From: Tetracladium setigerum
Lineage: Eukaryota > Ascomycota > Leotiomycetes > Helotiales
Length of the DNA: 64,000 nt
NCBI GenBank assembly: GCA_031472005.1
Contig: PZJY01000003.1
Coordinates: forward strand, 1,984,001 to 2,048,000
Reading direction: 5' to 3'
In this document: positions 13,100-23,274 of the stretch, piece by piece
Layout of the letters: each line of letters opens with the position of its first letter
How positions within the stretch are numbered: position 1 is the stretch's first letter
Notes under the pieces: model-generated
Database searches by the model: none
The model's input: the letters and a program-made list of their open reading frames with translations, nothing else
What the model was told of the DNA's origin: nothing
Translations under genes and position numbers: made by a program

Positions 13100-13780
13100 T
13101 TGCATTCTAATGTCGACAGCGCGTATATTGGCAGGTTACGAAATAAAGTTGATTCAGACTCATTTCTCTCCAGCCTGTGTCCATCTGATCAAGCCTCTAC
13201 AGAATTCGACAATTTTTTCTCGGTCCTTCCTACTTTCGTCCTACTTGCATATCATGTCGGCTGTGGGAATTGGCTAATACCACAACGCTAAGAAGTATGT
13301 ACGTAGAGAATTTGTAAGATAGGAATTCACTTAAAGCATCCTGTTGATGTTTATTTCCTTTTGCAGGGCGCGCTCCAAGCCAATTGACAGGTAAACGAGG
13401 AACACAATCCGACTTCTTTTTTTGGTGGTGATTGAAGTAATTTAAAATAATGAGAATGGGAGACTTCTAACTCTTGAAGTCAAGACGATAGAAAGCTATG
13501 CTGGTCTTAAATAGTAGAGCAGGCCGCCAAAATTGAATTTCTTTGTTCTGAACTTCTTTTCCTTCGGCTTTCAAAGTGAACAAGAAAAACGACCCCCTTA
13601 TAAATTTTTGGACAATCCCATCACTTTGTGTGAGTCCAATGCATTTGTATCAGTAAATTTGACCATTCGGAGAACTCAGCTCAATGCAACATACCATCAT
13701 TCCAAACACTTCAAGCCTACAACGACAATAAACTCTGTAAAGTGCAAAAACCGCTGGCTCAGATCAGCCTCAATCTCACA
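13100..13780. other. intergenic
   Basis: Spacer with AT-rich sequence and no domain-bearing frame. It presumably holds the old promoter of the decayed ubiquitin-domain paralogue. Confidence 0.45.
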
Positions 13781-15273
13781 ATGTCTCCAATTACCCCCAG
13801 CCAAGAATTAAAACTTATTATCATCGATCCCTTGACGTTCGGTACAGGCCATTCCACAATCCGCATCTCCTACGGCGGCGCCGACTTTCTCGATCTTACC
13901 CTCCGCTGCAAATTTCACCTTCCAGAAGCTGCAGCAGCAAATGGCCGGAAATACGACAATTTCATTCAAAATGGTTCTTTTCCAATCTACTCCGTTGCTC
14001 AATTCAGTAGCTGCAACAAACTGCCAGAAGAGGTAAGGAAAAATGGAGGATTGATGGTTCCAATTTTTAGTAAGTTCCACATACTTATGTCTCGAGGGTG
14101 AAAGAAGTGTAATGCAACTAGAAAAGATTCTGATATCAAGCAATAGACCGTGAAGCACTCGCTCTGCACTTCAGACCATCCCGCCCATATGCCGTTAAAG
14201 TCTTCGTTAACTCCAATAACGCGATAGCTGGTGATCCCAAACTCGAAACTAGCGCTACTTTCAAGCGCCAAAAACACAAACTCACTGTTGGCGACCCAAT
14301 CCAAGACTACGCCATCGCTGGCGGGTCGAGATTCGATACATTTAAAACACTGGCTGGTCAGTCAAAACAATATGTGGCTGGTATGTTGACGCTCCAGGTT
14401 CAGGTTATGCCCGTGGAGAGAGTAGGGATGTGTATTGTGATGAAAAGGGTGGTGGAGGGTGTGCTTTCGACGTTTTCGTTGGAGGGGTTGGATGGGATGA
14501 TGTTGGTGGGGAAGTTAGAGAAATGATTTGGAAGTTTAAGGGTATTACGACTGAGGGACAGCTGCTAGTTTTTGGAGGGGAGACATTGGATGATGGTGAG
14601 TTGTGTAACAACGTTACGTAGGTTTCGTGGCATCTCGGTGGGCTGACTTTGGGATAGAAAAGTGTCTGCATGATCATGAAATTCAAGATGTGAGTTTCTT
14701 CAAGAAGGGAATGAGAGTGCCTTTGTGAGCAGAGCTGATTCTGCTATTGGAATTTAGGGAAGTGTCATTCATTTGGTCACGCAATACTCCTCCACGGATT
14801 CTCAAAACGCAGGCTCAGACTACGGATCGGATGTCTCTTCCGTCGATCGAGAAGACTCTTTCCAAAGACAAATGAACTAGATTCACCTCCAGGATTGGGA
14901 CAAAGAAAACACCATCACATTCAACATTGAGCTCATCAATGCAACACAATTCGAGCAAATGCTTGGCATCAAGACGACAACTCCCATTACGTTGACCAAC
15001 TACCTGGCTGTTCGGATTCCAATCTTCACTGATGTCTATAATGAGTTGAAGCTTGCCACTCCCAGCATTAAGAGTGATGATCAGGGAGAAATCGCTGATT
15101 CTACTGCTGTGTCAATCAGCCAAGCGAATAAGGGAGTTCTGGAAATTGAGATTGAGAAAGACACGACGTCGGTGATGCCGGAGTTTTTTCTGAATGAAGA
15201 ACTGGTCGAGAGAGTAAAGGCAAGAAAATTTGAGGCTCAGGTTGATCCTACTGCCGGGAGACATGGGCTTTAA
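13781..15273 (+). pseudogene. decayed paralogue of the internal-ubiquitin gene
   Basis: Same architecture and intron positions as the gene at 3621-5119. Exon 1 is 13781-14069; exon 2 starts at 14147 (REALALHF against REAMWIKF); VGDPIQDYAIAG matches its partner's VQDYVVAP. A weak ubiquitin-like part reads ITTEGQLLVFGGETLDD. The C-terminal domain matches clearly: WDKENTITFNIELI against WETEKAIMFNIKLL. The frame is lost near 14480-14515 (one base missing by the GGTGGGG run) and an in-frame TAG lies at about 14878. The tail of the ubiquitin domain has lost LRLRGG. The frameshift alone might be a sequence error, but the stop and strong divergence favour a real pseudogene or a shortened protein. 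Confidence 0.72.
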
Positions 15274-15902
15274 ACTGAGAGGAAGGGTCCTGTTTGGGAG
15301 GATTAGACCTCGACACGAATATACCGCATTATACAGCGAGTTCGTTAAGGCAGAAAATGCGTTATTTATCTAGCACTCGACCTTGAGATATCATTTAAAA
15401 AGGAAAACTCAGTTCATATACCTAATATCCATTTATGTGTCCCCCGCTAAGTAGCTTTTTTCTTTTGAGGAAGAAAAAAGAAGAAGACGTATTGAATGTC
15501 TGTTCCCAAACGAGTCAACTGACCTCGACGAGGGTAGTAAACAAGGACAAAATCATTGTTGCATTGACTTTTTCTGGACCGAGGAATTGAAAGTATGTAC
15601 CTGGGCTGAAATTAGTAGCAACAGTTTGCAACAAAAAATGATTACCCAGTACCTCTAGGTCCTTGCCTAGTATGGATACTCATAGGTCGAGGCATGGAGC
15701 GGAGGGTATCAAAGTACAACTTCACCCCACCTTTTTCTCTCAGTCACCATTCGCCAAGACAAAAAGCTTAGATTCTCATTAATCATAGCAAGAACAATGA
15801 ATGAATGTTGGTTGGTCAACGAGAAAAATAACATTTAAAAGAAAAAATGAATTTATTTACTTGCAGCTTGAAATCAAGGTAAAAAGAGTGCAAAATTGTT
15901 AT
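15274..15902. other. intergenic
   Basis: AT-rich spacer between the decayed gene and the tRNA. No coding frame is supported. Confidence 0.45.
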
Positions 15903-15988
15903 TCCGAACCGGGGAATTGAACCCCGGTCTCCGGCAGATACTCGTTATTAATGAGAAGCCGAAATGCTAACCACTACACCAGTTCGGA
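15903..15988 (-). tRNA. tRNA-Glu (anticodon CTC), with intron
   Basis: Read on the minus strand the gene starts TCCGAAC and ends GTTCGGA, a perfect 7-bp acceptor stem. The D-arm has GGTGTAGTGGTTAG. The T-arm is CGGGG-TTCAATT-CCCCG. The anticodon loop reads TT-CTC-A and is interrupted one base 3' of the anticodon by about 15 nt (TTAATAACGAGTATC) before the stem closes with GCCGG. Intron position and size are those of eukaryotic nuclear tRNA introns. The internal A and B boxes for RNA polymerase III are the D- and T-arm sequences. No CCA is encoded, as expected for a eukaryote. Confidence 0.93.
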
Positions 15989-16421
15989 TTGTGTTTGTTA
16001 TATCTGGAATCGGGTTATATCAATTTATCAAGTATTCCGTCAGAGGTGGAGATACGGAAGATTTTTTTTTTGGTGTGGCTTGGCACCCCATCCACTAGGC
16101 TGACTTCTTGATATGTGAGGCAAGGGAATGCGTGTGTGGACTGTGAAAAATGTTGGGATCTAAAATGATGGATATTGTCTCAATATTAATTAGGAAAAAG
16201 ATACTTCTCTTCTCCTCCAACAATATCGTCATCTTGGTTACAAAGCACAGCTCAAAGCAAAACAGAGGCATCTTCTATACAGTAGGGTGGGCCGGATCAA
16301 GTCATTTACGCAGTTACGGTGACCAGACGAGAGAGACAGCACAACGCAATCGTTGACTTCCAAGCTCCCAACTTCAACGACATCATCCCACTGACGACAA
16401 ATACTCTCATCATCAAACACA
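15989..16421. other. intergenic, F-box gene promoter
   Basis: Spacer between the tRNA (transcribed leftward) and the F-box gene. A T9 tract lies near 16060. No further feature is seen. Confidence 0.4.
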
Positions 16422-18031
16422 ATGTCGTCCTTCGAATTACTGTCGAATGAGCTCGTCGCTGCCGTCTTCAGTCATTTGGAACAAGTAGACGCCATTCGGG
16501 TCTCATTCTGCTGTCGACGTTTTCGCGATGCCGCCGAGCCATTTGTGTACTCGACTTTCGTGCAAAGGAGAAAGCAAGACATGGCTTTACTTTTGAGAAC
16601 TTTCATCGAAAAGCCGTATTTATGTATGCCAAACAGATTCTTCATGCAATTTTTGTTTTTCTTTTTCCTTTTGAATGAAATTCCGGACTGGTCGGTACTG
16701 AGATTTCATCCTGACAGCGAAATACCTTAAACATTTCACCGGCTCAATGCTGGATAGCGACTCCTACCATGGCGTAGAAGCAGGAGGTTTTGATCTCGAA
16801 GTATATCTTCGCGATCCCATTCCGCGCCAATGGGTGTACAATCAGCTTCCCCAAAACGTTTTCTGGCCATCGAGGGTCAACTCATGGCATACCCATCTTT
16901 GCAACAACAAGTACTGGGATCCGATTTGTGGTTTCCTGCTTGGGCTCTGCAGCGAAAGCCTCCAATCAATAGTGATGGAATCGTACGGAGCCGAAGTTGC
17001 GGACTGGGTTGACTATCTACTGCAACAAGCGCAGATAGCCCGAGATACACCTGACCTGCCAAATTTCTTTCCTAGGCTCCGAAGAGTGGAACTGCGGAAT
17101 CGTAAAGGGAATATTCCCTTGGATTTAAATGCCATCATCCCGTACCTGAGACTTGACACGGTTAGGGAATTTGAAGGGAGTGTAATTGCGTACACGCCGG
17201 GCGTGGCCGAGTTCGATGATGATATGAGATTCGGCACGGAAAGTCTCGTCTTGACTGATTGTTGGATGAGGCCTGTGATGCTGGTCAGATTTCTTTTGTG
17301 CTTCCATGGCTTGAAGCGCGTGAAGTACTCGCATGGCACTGCCATGTCTCAACGAGCCGAGAGATTTTGGCCCTCGAGTATCCGGAAGGGTCTGCAGAAT
17401 TCCAAACATTGCCTCGAGGAACTGGTCGTAAGCATTGCTAAGCAACGATGGAGTCCTATACCAGCGAGACCAGAGTATATCCTTGGACTGTCAAGCGAGT
17501 TTGAGAATTTGAGGTAAGCTTTTTTACAATAGGCTAGCCAAGCATCCCACTGACAACAAAGGCTACTTGATGTGAACTCTCGCGCGATGTTTGGGGTGGA
17601 GTACGAGTCTAGCGGCACGATACCACGCATGCTCTACGATCTCGAATGGACAGAAGAGACATACAGTCATCAGTATACGCTTGATTTCCTCACATGCCAG
17701 AACTTCGCCTCGTCGCTACCGCCTAAGCTTGAGCATCTTGCGATTCGAGATTGTACTGCTGCGATCTACAAGTTCTTGGGGGTGTTGGTATACGGAGGGA
17801 GTGATCGGACTGGAATGCTAAAGACGATAGAGGTGAGTGGATCCTCCGAGGTGATGTAGTGTGTGTGTATATACTGACGGTTCATTCAAGCTTGAGTTCT
17901 ATCCCTTGTTCCAACCGGGGGATTGGACTGGACACGCATGGTACAAAGAGGCTCGAAGACGGGGAATCACGGTTGTTGTGAAATATGTTCAACCAGATTG
18001 GGTTACTAAGATTGTCTCCTCGAATGAATAG
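16422..18031 (+). CDS. F-box domain protein
   Basis: Four exons: 16422-16623, 16718-17513, 17562-17832 and 17891-18031; 469 residues with all phases consistent. Residues 1-50 form a typical fungal F-box: FELLSNELVAAVFSHLEQVDAIRVSFCCRRF. The rest resembles fungal F-box proteins with degenerate leucine-rich segments (LRRVELRNRKGN, LSSEFENLRLLDV, PKLEHLAIRDC). The protein probably serves as the substrate adaptor of an SCF ubiquitin ligase, with the F-box contacting Skp1; targets cannot be inferred. It ends 475 bp from the convergent P450-like gene. Confidence 0.86.
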
Positions 18032-18506
18032 CGGGAAAGGCATATACCTCCCATTGCCGAAGAAGCGTACGCACACAACCCGAACCATTATTTCTGCGAT
18101 CTCTCCGACAAACCAAAGCAGTATTTACAGCAACTTTTGAACCGCCTTGAAAATCCGTCGGATTGATAGATTAATAGGGGAGAGGTTTGAATGCTTTCTC
18201 AACTCGTTGGCATGTGGAAGTATTTGATGAAGTTCAAGTTCATAGGTTAGTTGGCACTTTCACTCGCGCCAAGACTGTATCAGGTTCGAGTACTTGCGAA
18301 TAAAAACTGAAACGACGAATCACTCTCATTTGATATGCTTCACACATTAACTTCGTATTATATACCTATCTACTGTATATTAATTAATGACAATGAGATT
18401 GATCCGAGAGAGAATGCACACCAAAACTACATACTATATATATATATCACTTGGAACCTTAGGATGAATGCAAAAAGGGAAAGAAGGAAAGAAACACCTA
18501 CAGCAC
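18032..18506. other. intergenic, convergent spacer
   Basis: 3'-to-3' spacer with AT-rich stretches, including a TATATATATA run near 18435. Likely terminator and polyadenylation regions for both neighbours. Confidence 0.4.
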
Positions 18507-19904
18507 TCACCCAGCCCTCCTCAACCTCACCCGCCCCAACTCATCTCTCCCCCATCCATCCATCAAACCCCCCAAAGAACAACCCCACCACCTCCCCTCC
18601 TTCGCATCCACAACAACCTCCCACTCGCCCTCGCCCTCCCCAATCTCAACAACCAAAGCCGCCAAAAGAACCGCACATAACTTTGGACCTCCTCGAGTTC
18701 TACTCGGGCATTTCGAAACACCATGCGCATTCCGATCTTCATCTTTCCCGTGACTCTGATGACTATGATCTTGATGATCATTTCGAGATTGAGACTGATG
18801 ATACCTAGTACCGTGGCGCTTTAACCCAAAGGGAATATATTGCCTTGTGCCAAGCACGCCTAAGTTCTGTCGAGACCATCTTGATGGGTCGAAGTGTGTG
18901 GGGTTGGGACCCCAGATTGTGCCGGTGCGGTGGAGGGTTTGGATGTCTATTGCCGTTGTATTATTATGATTATTGTTATTCTTGTTGTTTTTCTCGTTGG
19001 TTCGGAGATGCTGAGTGTAGATTCGACGGGTAGGTGGATATAGGCGGAGGGTTTCGGCTAGCAAGTGTTGTGTTGAGATGGGAGAGGATGGATGGGTTTT
19101 ACACCATGTTTGAGAGGTGGGCGATTTGAGGAAGGCGGTGAGAACTTGCGTGTAGATTTTTCGGTTGTGAGGTGCTGTGCTTTGGGAATGGATGGACAGG
19201 AAGCCTTGGAGGATTGGTTCCCAGAGGCCTTTGTAAGCTGGGAGCAGCACATTAAGGGGATTCAGGCGTGATGGGATATCGTCTGTTGAATTGGGGAGGT
19301 GGGAAAGGAAGAGGAGTTTGATTCTTAGATGGAGTGCTCGTCTCGTTTTGATGAGAGAACTGTACACTGGGAAGTATGTCGCCAGCAAGATTTTTCTGGG
19401 CGATTTGGAGTCTTGCCAAAGGGCGTCGATGGTATTGGTGAGGAATATTATATCCGAGTCCGAGAATGTCGATTGTGGAAGTTCGGGGAAGAATATAGAT
19501 AGAATTGTACGTAAGACGAGGATTTTAACTATTGTTTGAAGATGAACTTCTTGGGATATTAAGAGGTGGTCTTTAACTATCGAGGTAGCGGAAGAGGCTA
19601 TTTGGAGGCGATACTCGTCTGTGTTGTGGGATGAGAGTGTGTCTTCGATTTGTTTTCTGTACTTGAGGTAGTACGTTTGATCGATGGTTGTGAATGCATT
19701 TTCGATTCCGAATGCTATCTTGAATCTTGTATTTGCACCAGCTCGTTTTGCTAAGGTGGAGGTTTCGAGGAGGTCTTCGCATTCTGACAAATCGTGTGTG
19801 TATCGAGTTCGTTTACTGTATACCCATAGTGCAGTTATTGTGAAAAGAAGAAGAATGAGAAAGGCGAGAAATAGCCACTTGTAACTGATCGCTTGATACC
19901 GCAT
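18507..19904 (-). CDS. cytochrome P450-like protein, interrupted haem loop
   Basis: A single 465-residue open frame on the minus strand. It starts with a hydrophobic membrane anchor (WLFLAFLILLLFTITALWVY). P450 landmarks are the ExxR helix in LLAETLRLYPPTRRIY, the PERF-like HFDPSRW, and the haem-loop start YIPFG at about 18840-18826. The cysteine part GVSKCPS does not follow directly; about 33 residues rich in His, Asp, Gln and Ser come between (about 18721-18825). After it the sequence returns to P450 type (LCAVLLAALVVEIGEG). The insert has no good intron signals. The enzyme may still bind haem through that Cys or may be inactive. A GTAAGT near 19945 suggests a possible intron in the leader, so the true start is uncertain. 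Confidence 0.72.
   Translation of the reverse strand: MRYQAISYKWLFLAFLILLLFTITALWVYSKRTRYTHDLSECEDLLETSTLAKRAGANTRFKIAFGIENAFTTIDQTYYLKYRKQIEDTLSSHNTDEYRLQIASSATSIVKDHLLISQEVHLQTIVKILVLRTILSIFFPELPQSTFSDSDIIFLTNTIDALWQDSKSPRKILLATYFPVYSSLIKTRRALHLRIKLLFLSHLPNSTDDIPSRLNPLNVLLPAYKGLWEPILQGFLSIHSQSTAPHNRKIYTQVLTAFLKSPTSQTWCKTHPSSPISTQHLLAETLRLYPPTRRIYTQHLRTNEKNNKNNNNHNNTTAIDIQTLHRTGTIWGPNPTHFDPSRWSRQNLGVLGTRQYIPFGLKRHGTRYHQSQSRNDHQDHSHQSHGKDEDRNAHGVSKCPSRTRGGPKLCAVLLAALVVEIGEGEGEWEVVVDAKEGRWWGCSLGGLMDGWGRDELGRVRLRRAG
18721..18825 (-). other. His/Asp-rich insertion in P450 haem loop
   Basis: About 105 nt, a multiple of three, coding for a polar stretch (for example HQDHSHQSHGKDED) between YIPFG and GVSKCPS. 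It separates the two halves of the FxxGxxxCxG haem motif. No GT-AG pair keeps the frame while restoring the motif. Confidence 0.6.
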
Positions 19905-20764
19905 TGAAAGGAAGAGAGGGATAGAGGAAGAGAATGGATGACTTACGTTTTCTCTGCCAATTCATCTTCATATAAGATCGTACATCTTCATCTATGGGTT
20001 TTACCAACAACATGAGAGGGCATAACCATCCTGTTCTCATGACTGACTTCTATGGCCGTGCGACAATGCTGTCCTGCCATAAGCAGACAATGGTTGTATA
20101 AAATTGATTGCTGAAGGCTGGATTGTATAGTTCATTTACAGAAACATCGTGCAACGAGCCCAAACTGTATGATTTCGTGCCACATGATAGAGTCAGAAGA
20201 GATCGAGCGTGGAGAGATGGCGTGGGAGACTTTGACTGACTGGTTGACGAGGGTAGGGAGGTCTTTAGGCTCAAGTTGATGGAAAAAAAGTATAACACGT
20301 GATGTTTACTTTGGTCACATGACCCGCTTCGTTGAAAATGAAGCGATTGAAAAACATTCACAGAAGAAGAACCACCAAACTGTTGGACTTCCGAGATGGT
20401 CGAGAGGGCTCTCTGAGGTGCAAACTTGCTGACCACGCATCAGGAGATGCTTATCGCCAGACACAAAAACCGTTAAATCCACCACAAAGTGAACGTTCTC
20501 CACGGCCAACCTTTATATCAACAACCCCCAAACACTTCTTTAGCCAACCTCACTCGGTACCTCGTATCATTTCCAACAGACTCCATTCCATTCGTCGGTT
20601 TCATGTTATAAGGTTACCAGCCCTCTCGAGACAGAAGTTTCCGCGGCGGCAGGTCAATCAGGTCCTTATCTCTCCACGCCTGAAAAAATCTCCACCGATG
20701 CCCACAAGGCCGAATTGAGGGAGTCCCGCCAGCCAGGATCCGGCACTCTGACCCCATACTGCAT

Positions 20765-20772
20765 CTCCGCGG
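20765..20772 (+). promoter_or_regulatory. candidate NirA-type site CTCCGCGG
   Basis: An exact match to the CTCCGHGG consensus described for the Aspergillus nitrate regulator NirA, about 0.92 kb upstream of the nitrate transporter ATG. A single 8-bp match can occur by chance; the position next to this gene makes it worth noting. Confidence 0.4.
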
Positions 20773-21054
20773 GGCTTAAAACGAGGGGAGATGGATGTGA
20801 CGGTGCCTGAAGCAGTCTGATAGTGGCTGCTGAATTGGGGATTTGTGCGGTGGGCGTTCTGTGGTGCTTTGGAGAATGATCCGGATATTATGGAGAACAC
20901 AACGATAGATTTCTTTTCTTATCAGTTCATGCCACGCTGCAATTGCTTGCACGACATTGAATTGCATGCTGATCGTGGGACTAAAGGGCTAGGTCGTCCG
21001 TCTTGTGGTGAGCGGCGCTGTATCGAGAATCATTGGGAAGTGTGTGAGAGGCAG

Positions 21055-21439
21055 TGATAGATAAGCTTACAGCGCTTGGAATAGTGAATTAGAGAGATCT
21101 CGGAGATCTCAGTTCCAGTTGTGTGTCGTTCGATGTCCAAAAGAAGGTGATATTGATATCAGAAAAAAAAGGAATGAACTGATGTGATGTGATGGATATT
21201 CCCCACCACGACTATCAATACAGAATCCTCACAACAATCAACTGTGTTCAGCCATCTGAAGTCCGTGTCAAGACAGCGGGATGTGCTGGCTTGGCTGCAT
21301 TGACGATCTAGCCCTGTCGGCGGTAGTGCCCTGGCAGCCGAGGAAATGGAAATAGGACATCCCTCGTCGAGATAAGGATATCTCTATCGCTCTCAACTTC
21401 CAAGGAGATCGATGTCGCTCTTGCCCCAAACTCTGATAA
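21055..21439. promoter_or_regulatory. cluster of HGATAR (AreA/NIT2-type) sites
   Basis: Five matches to HGATAR within 640 bp of the transporter start: TGATAG at 21055-21060 and the overlapping AGATAA at 21059-21064; AGATAA at 21370-21375; CTATCG (reverse of CGATAG) at 21384-21389; TGATAA at 21434-21439. Pairs of such sites bind the nitrogen regulator AreA/NIT2. Nitrogen repression of this gene is inferred. Confidence 0.45.
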
Positions 21440-21689
21440 CCAGATTGGGCTGTGGGAGACGACAACCACAACACATATAAGGATGAGGGTCCATCGATCC
21501 AAATCCCAATTCTGCATCAGCTCCATCCGGATTCCTCTTCATCTCCATCCCTAAGGTTCAGCATCTTCAGCCTCATCTCCTGGATTGACACAACCTCGAA
21601 ATAGAAATTGAAATCTCTTCACCACCACCACCACCACCACTTTTGCCAAGCTGACTCAACTCAACCACACACTCAACACCACCTTCAAG

Positions 21690-23274
21690 ATGGGAATGGG
21701 ATTTAAAGCTTCGCACCTCTGGACGGCACCAGAGGTCAATCCAGCCAACAAAAAGGCCCGCTCAGTGCCAATCTTGAACCCTTTCGACAAATATGGACGC
21801 ACATTCTTCTTCTCCTGGTCCGGTTTCTTGGTCGCTTTCCTCTCTTGGTATGTTTACAATGTCTATTTCTAGTAGTCACTTCACTCAAATGGGACCGAAT
21901 TTACTAACACTCTCGATCAGGTATGCCTTCCCACCGCTTCTCTCGAGAACCATCCGAAAAGATCTCAAGATGACCCAGAGTGACTTCTCAAACTCCAACG
22001 TCATGGCTCTCACTGGTACTCTGGTTGTTCGTCTCATTGCCGGTCCCCTTTGTGACCGATTCGGTCCTCGTTACGTCTTCATTGGCTGTCTTCTTGCTGG
22101 AGCCATCCCAACCGCCATGGCTGGTCTCGTCACCGGTCCCAAGGGATTGATCGCACTGAGATTCTTCATTGGCATTTTGGGTGCTTCCTTCGTCCCATGT
22201 CAAGTTTGGTGTACCGGCTTCTTCGACAAGAACGTCGTCGGAACAGCAAATGCTCTCGCTGGCGGTTGGGGTAACTCCGGTGGTGGTATCACCTACTTCG
22301 TCATGCCTGCCATCTTCGACTCTCTCGTCAAGGACCGCGGTCTTACCGAGCACGTCGCATGGCGAGTATCCTTCGTCGTTCCTTTCATCATCATCACATC
22401 CATTGCCATGGGTCTCCTCTTCCTCGCCGAAGACACTCCCACCGGCTCCTGGGCCGATCGCCAAAAGGTCATCGAAGCTCTCTCCGTCCCAGCCTCCTCC
22501 GCCAACTCTATCCGCGAGAAGTCCGATGCCTTCACCGACAGCAAGGTCTCCGCTACCAAAGACTCCGCCACCACCAACGATGTCGAAGCTGCTCCAGTCG
22601 CACCCACCGCCAAGGAAGTTGCTGCTCACGAAGTCGTCGTCGCACCAACCTTCAAGGAAGCCATGTCCGTCGTCTTCTCCCTTCAAACCATTTCCCTCGC
22701 CCTCCAATACGCCTGCTCCTTCGGTGGTGAACTCGCCATCAACTCTATCATCGGCTCCTACTACCTCAAGAACTTCCCTAAGCTCGGACAAACCGGCTCC
22801 GGACGATGGGCCGCCATGTTTGGTCTCCTCAACGTTCTCTTCCGCCCTCTCGGTGGTGTCGTCGCTGATATCATCTACCACCACACCGACTCCGTCTGGG
22901 CCAAGAAATGGTGGATTGTCTTCTGCGGTGTGGCCATGGGCGCATTCGAGCTTGCCATCGGTCTCGCAAACTCCCACTCTGAAGCCACCATGTTCGGTCT
23001 TGTTGCCGGCCTGGCCGTCTTCATGGATGCCTCCAACGGTGCCAACTTTGCTGTCGTGCCCCACGTTCACCCATTTGCCAATGGTATCGTGTCCGGCTTC
23101 ATCGGCGCCTTTGGCAACTTCGGCGGTATTGTCTTCGCCTTGATCTTCAGATTCAACGGTGCTCACTACGATCGCGTCATCTGGATCATTGGTGCCATTT
23201 CCATCGGTATCAACGTGGCCGTTTCTTGGATTCAACCCGTGCCAAAGGGACAGATTGGAGGAAACTTCAAGTGA
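21690..23274 (+). CDS. nrtA: nitrate/nitrite transporter (NNP family MFS)
   Basis: Two exons, 21690-21847 and 21921-23274, with a 73-nt intron; 503 residues. This is a 12-helix major-facilitator protein with both nitrate signatures: AGGWGNSGGG at about residue 165 and FANGIVSGFIGAFGNFGGIV at about 440. A large hydrophilic loop rich in Ala, Lys and Val lies between helices 6 and 7, as in fungal CrnA/NrtA. Helix 2 carries the LCDRFGPR motif. It imports nitrate across the plasma membrane with protons. No nitrate or nitrite reductase gene is next to it, unlike the crnA-niiA-niaD cluster of Aspergillus. C-rich third codon positions suggest high expression. GATA and NirA-type sites lie upstream. 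Confidence 0.94.

Larger units (their letters stand above)
19905..21689. other. divergent promoter region, P450-like / nitrate transporter
   Basis: A 1.8-kb spacer with no convincing gene; the longest plus-strand frame, 20332-20718, has no domain. It carries a NirA-type site and several GATA sites, listed separately. A pyrimidine- and CACC-rich leader (CACCACCACC near 21620) precedes the transporter ATG. Confidence 0.5.

Noticed and set aside
18721..18825. Unrecognised intron in the P450-like gene
   Set aside because: I tried the available GT donors and AG acceptors; none restores the haem motif in frame, so I kept it as an insertion.
20332..20718. Possible 128-aa gene upstream of the nitrate transporter
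   Set aside because: No domain, no splice support, composition like random frames, and it lies in a promoter-like spacer.
22169..23143. Plus-strand 324-aa Ser/Pro-rich open frame
   Set aside because: Shifted frame of the same transporter; composition is that of a shadow frame.
21988..23235. Minus-strand 415-aa open frame, rich in Asp, Glu and Gly
   Set aside because: It is the complement of the nitrate transporter, whose C-rich third codon positions keep the opposite strand open. No domain, and the transporter is unmistakable.
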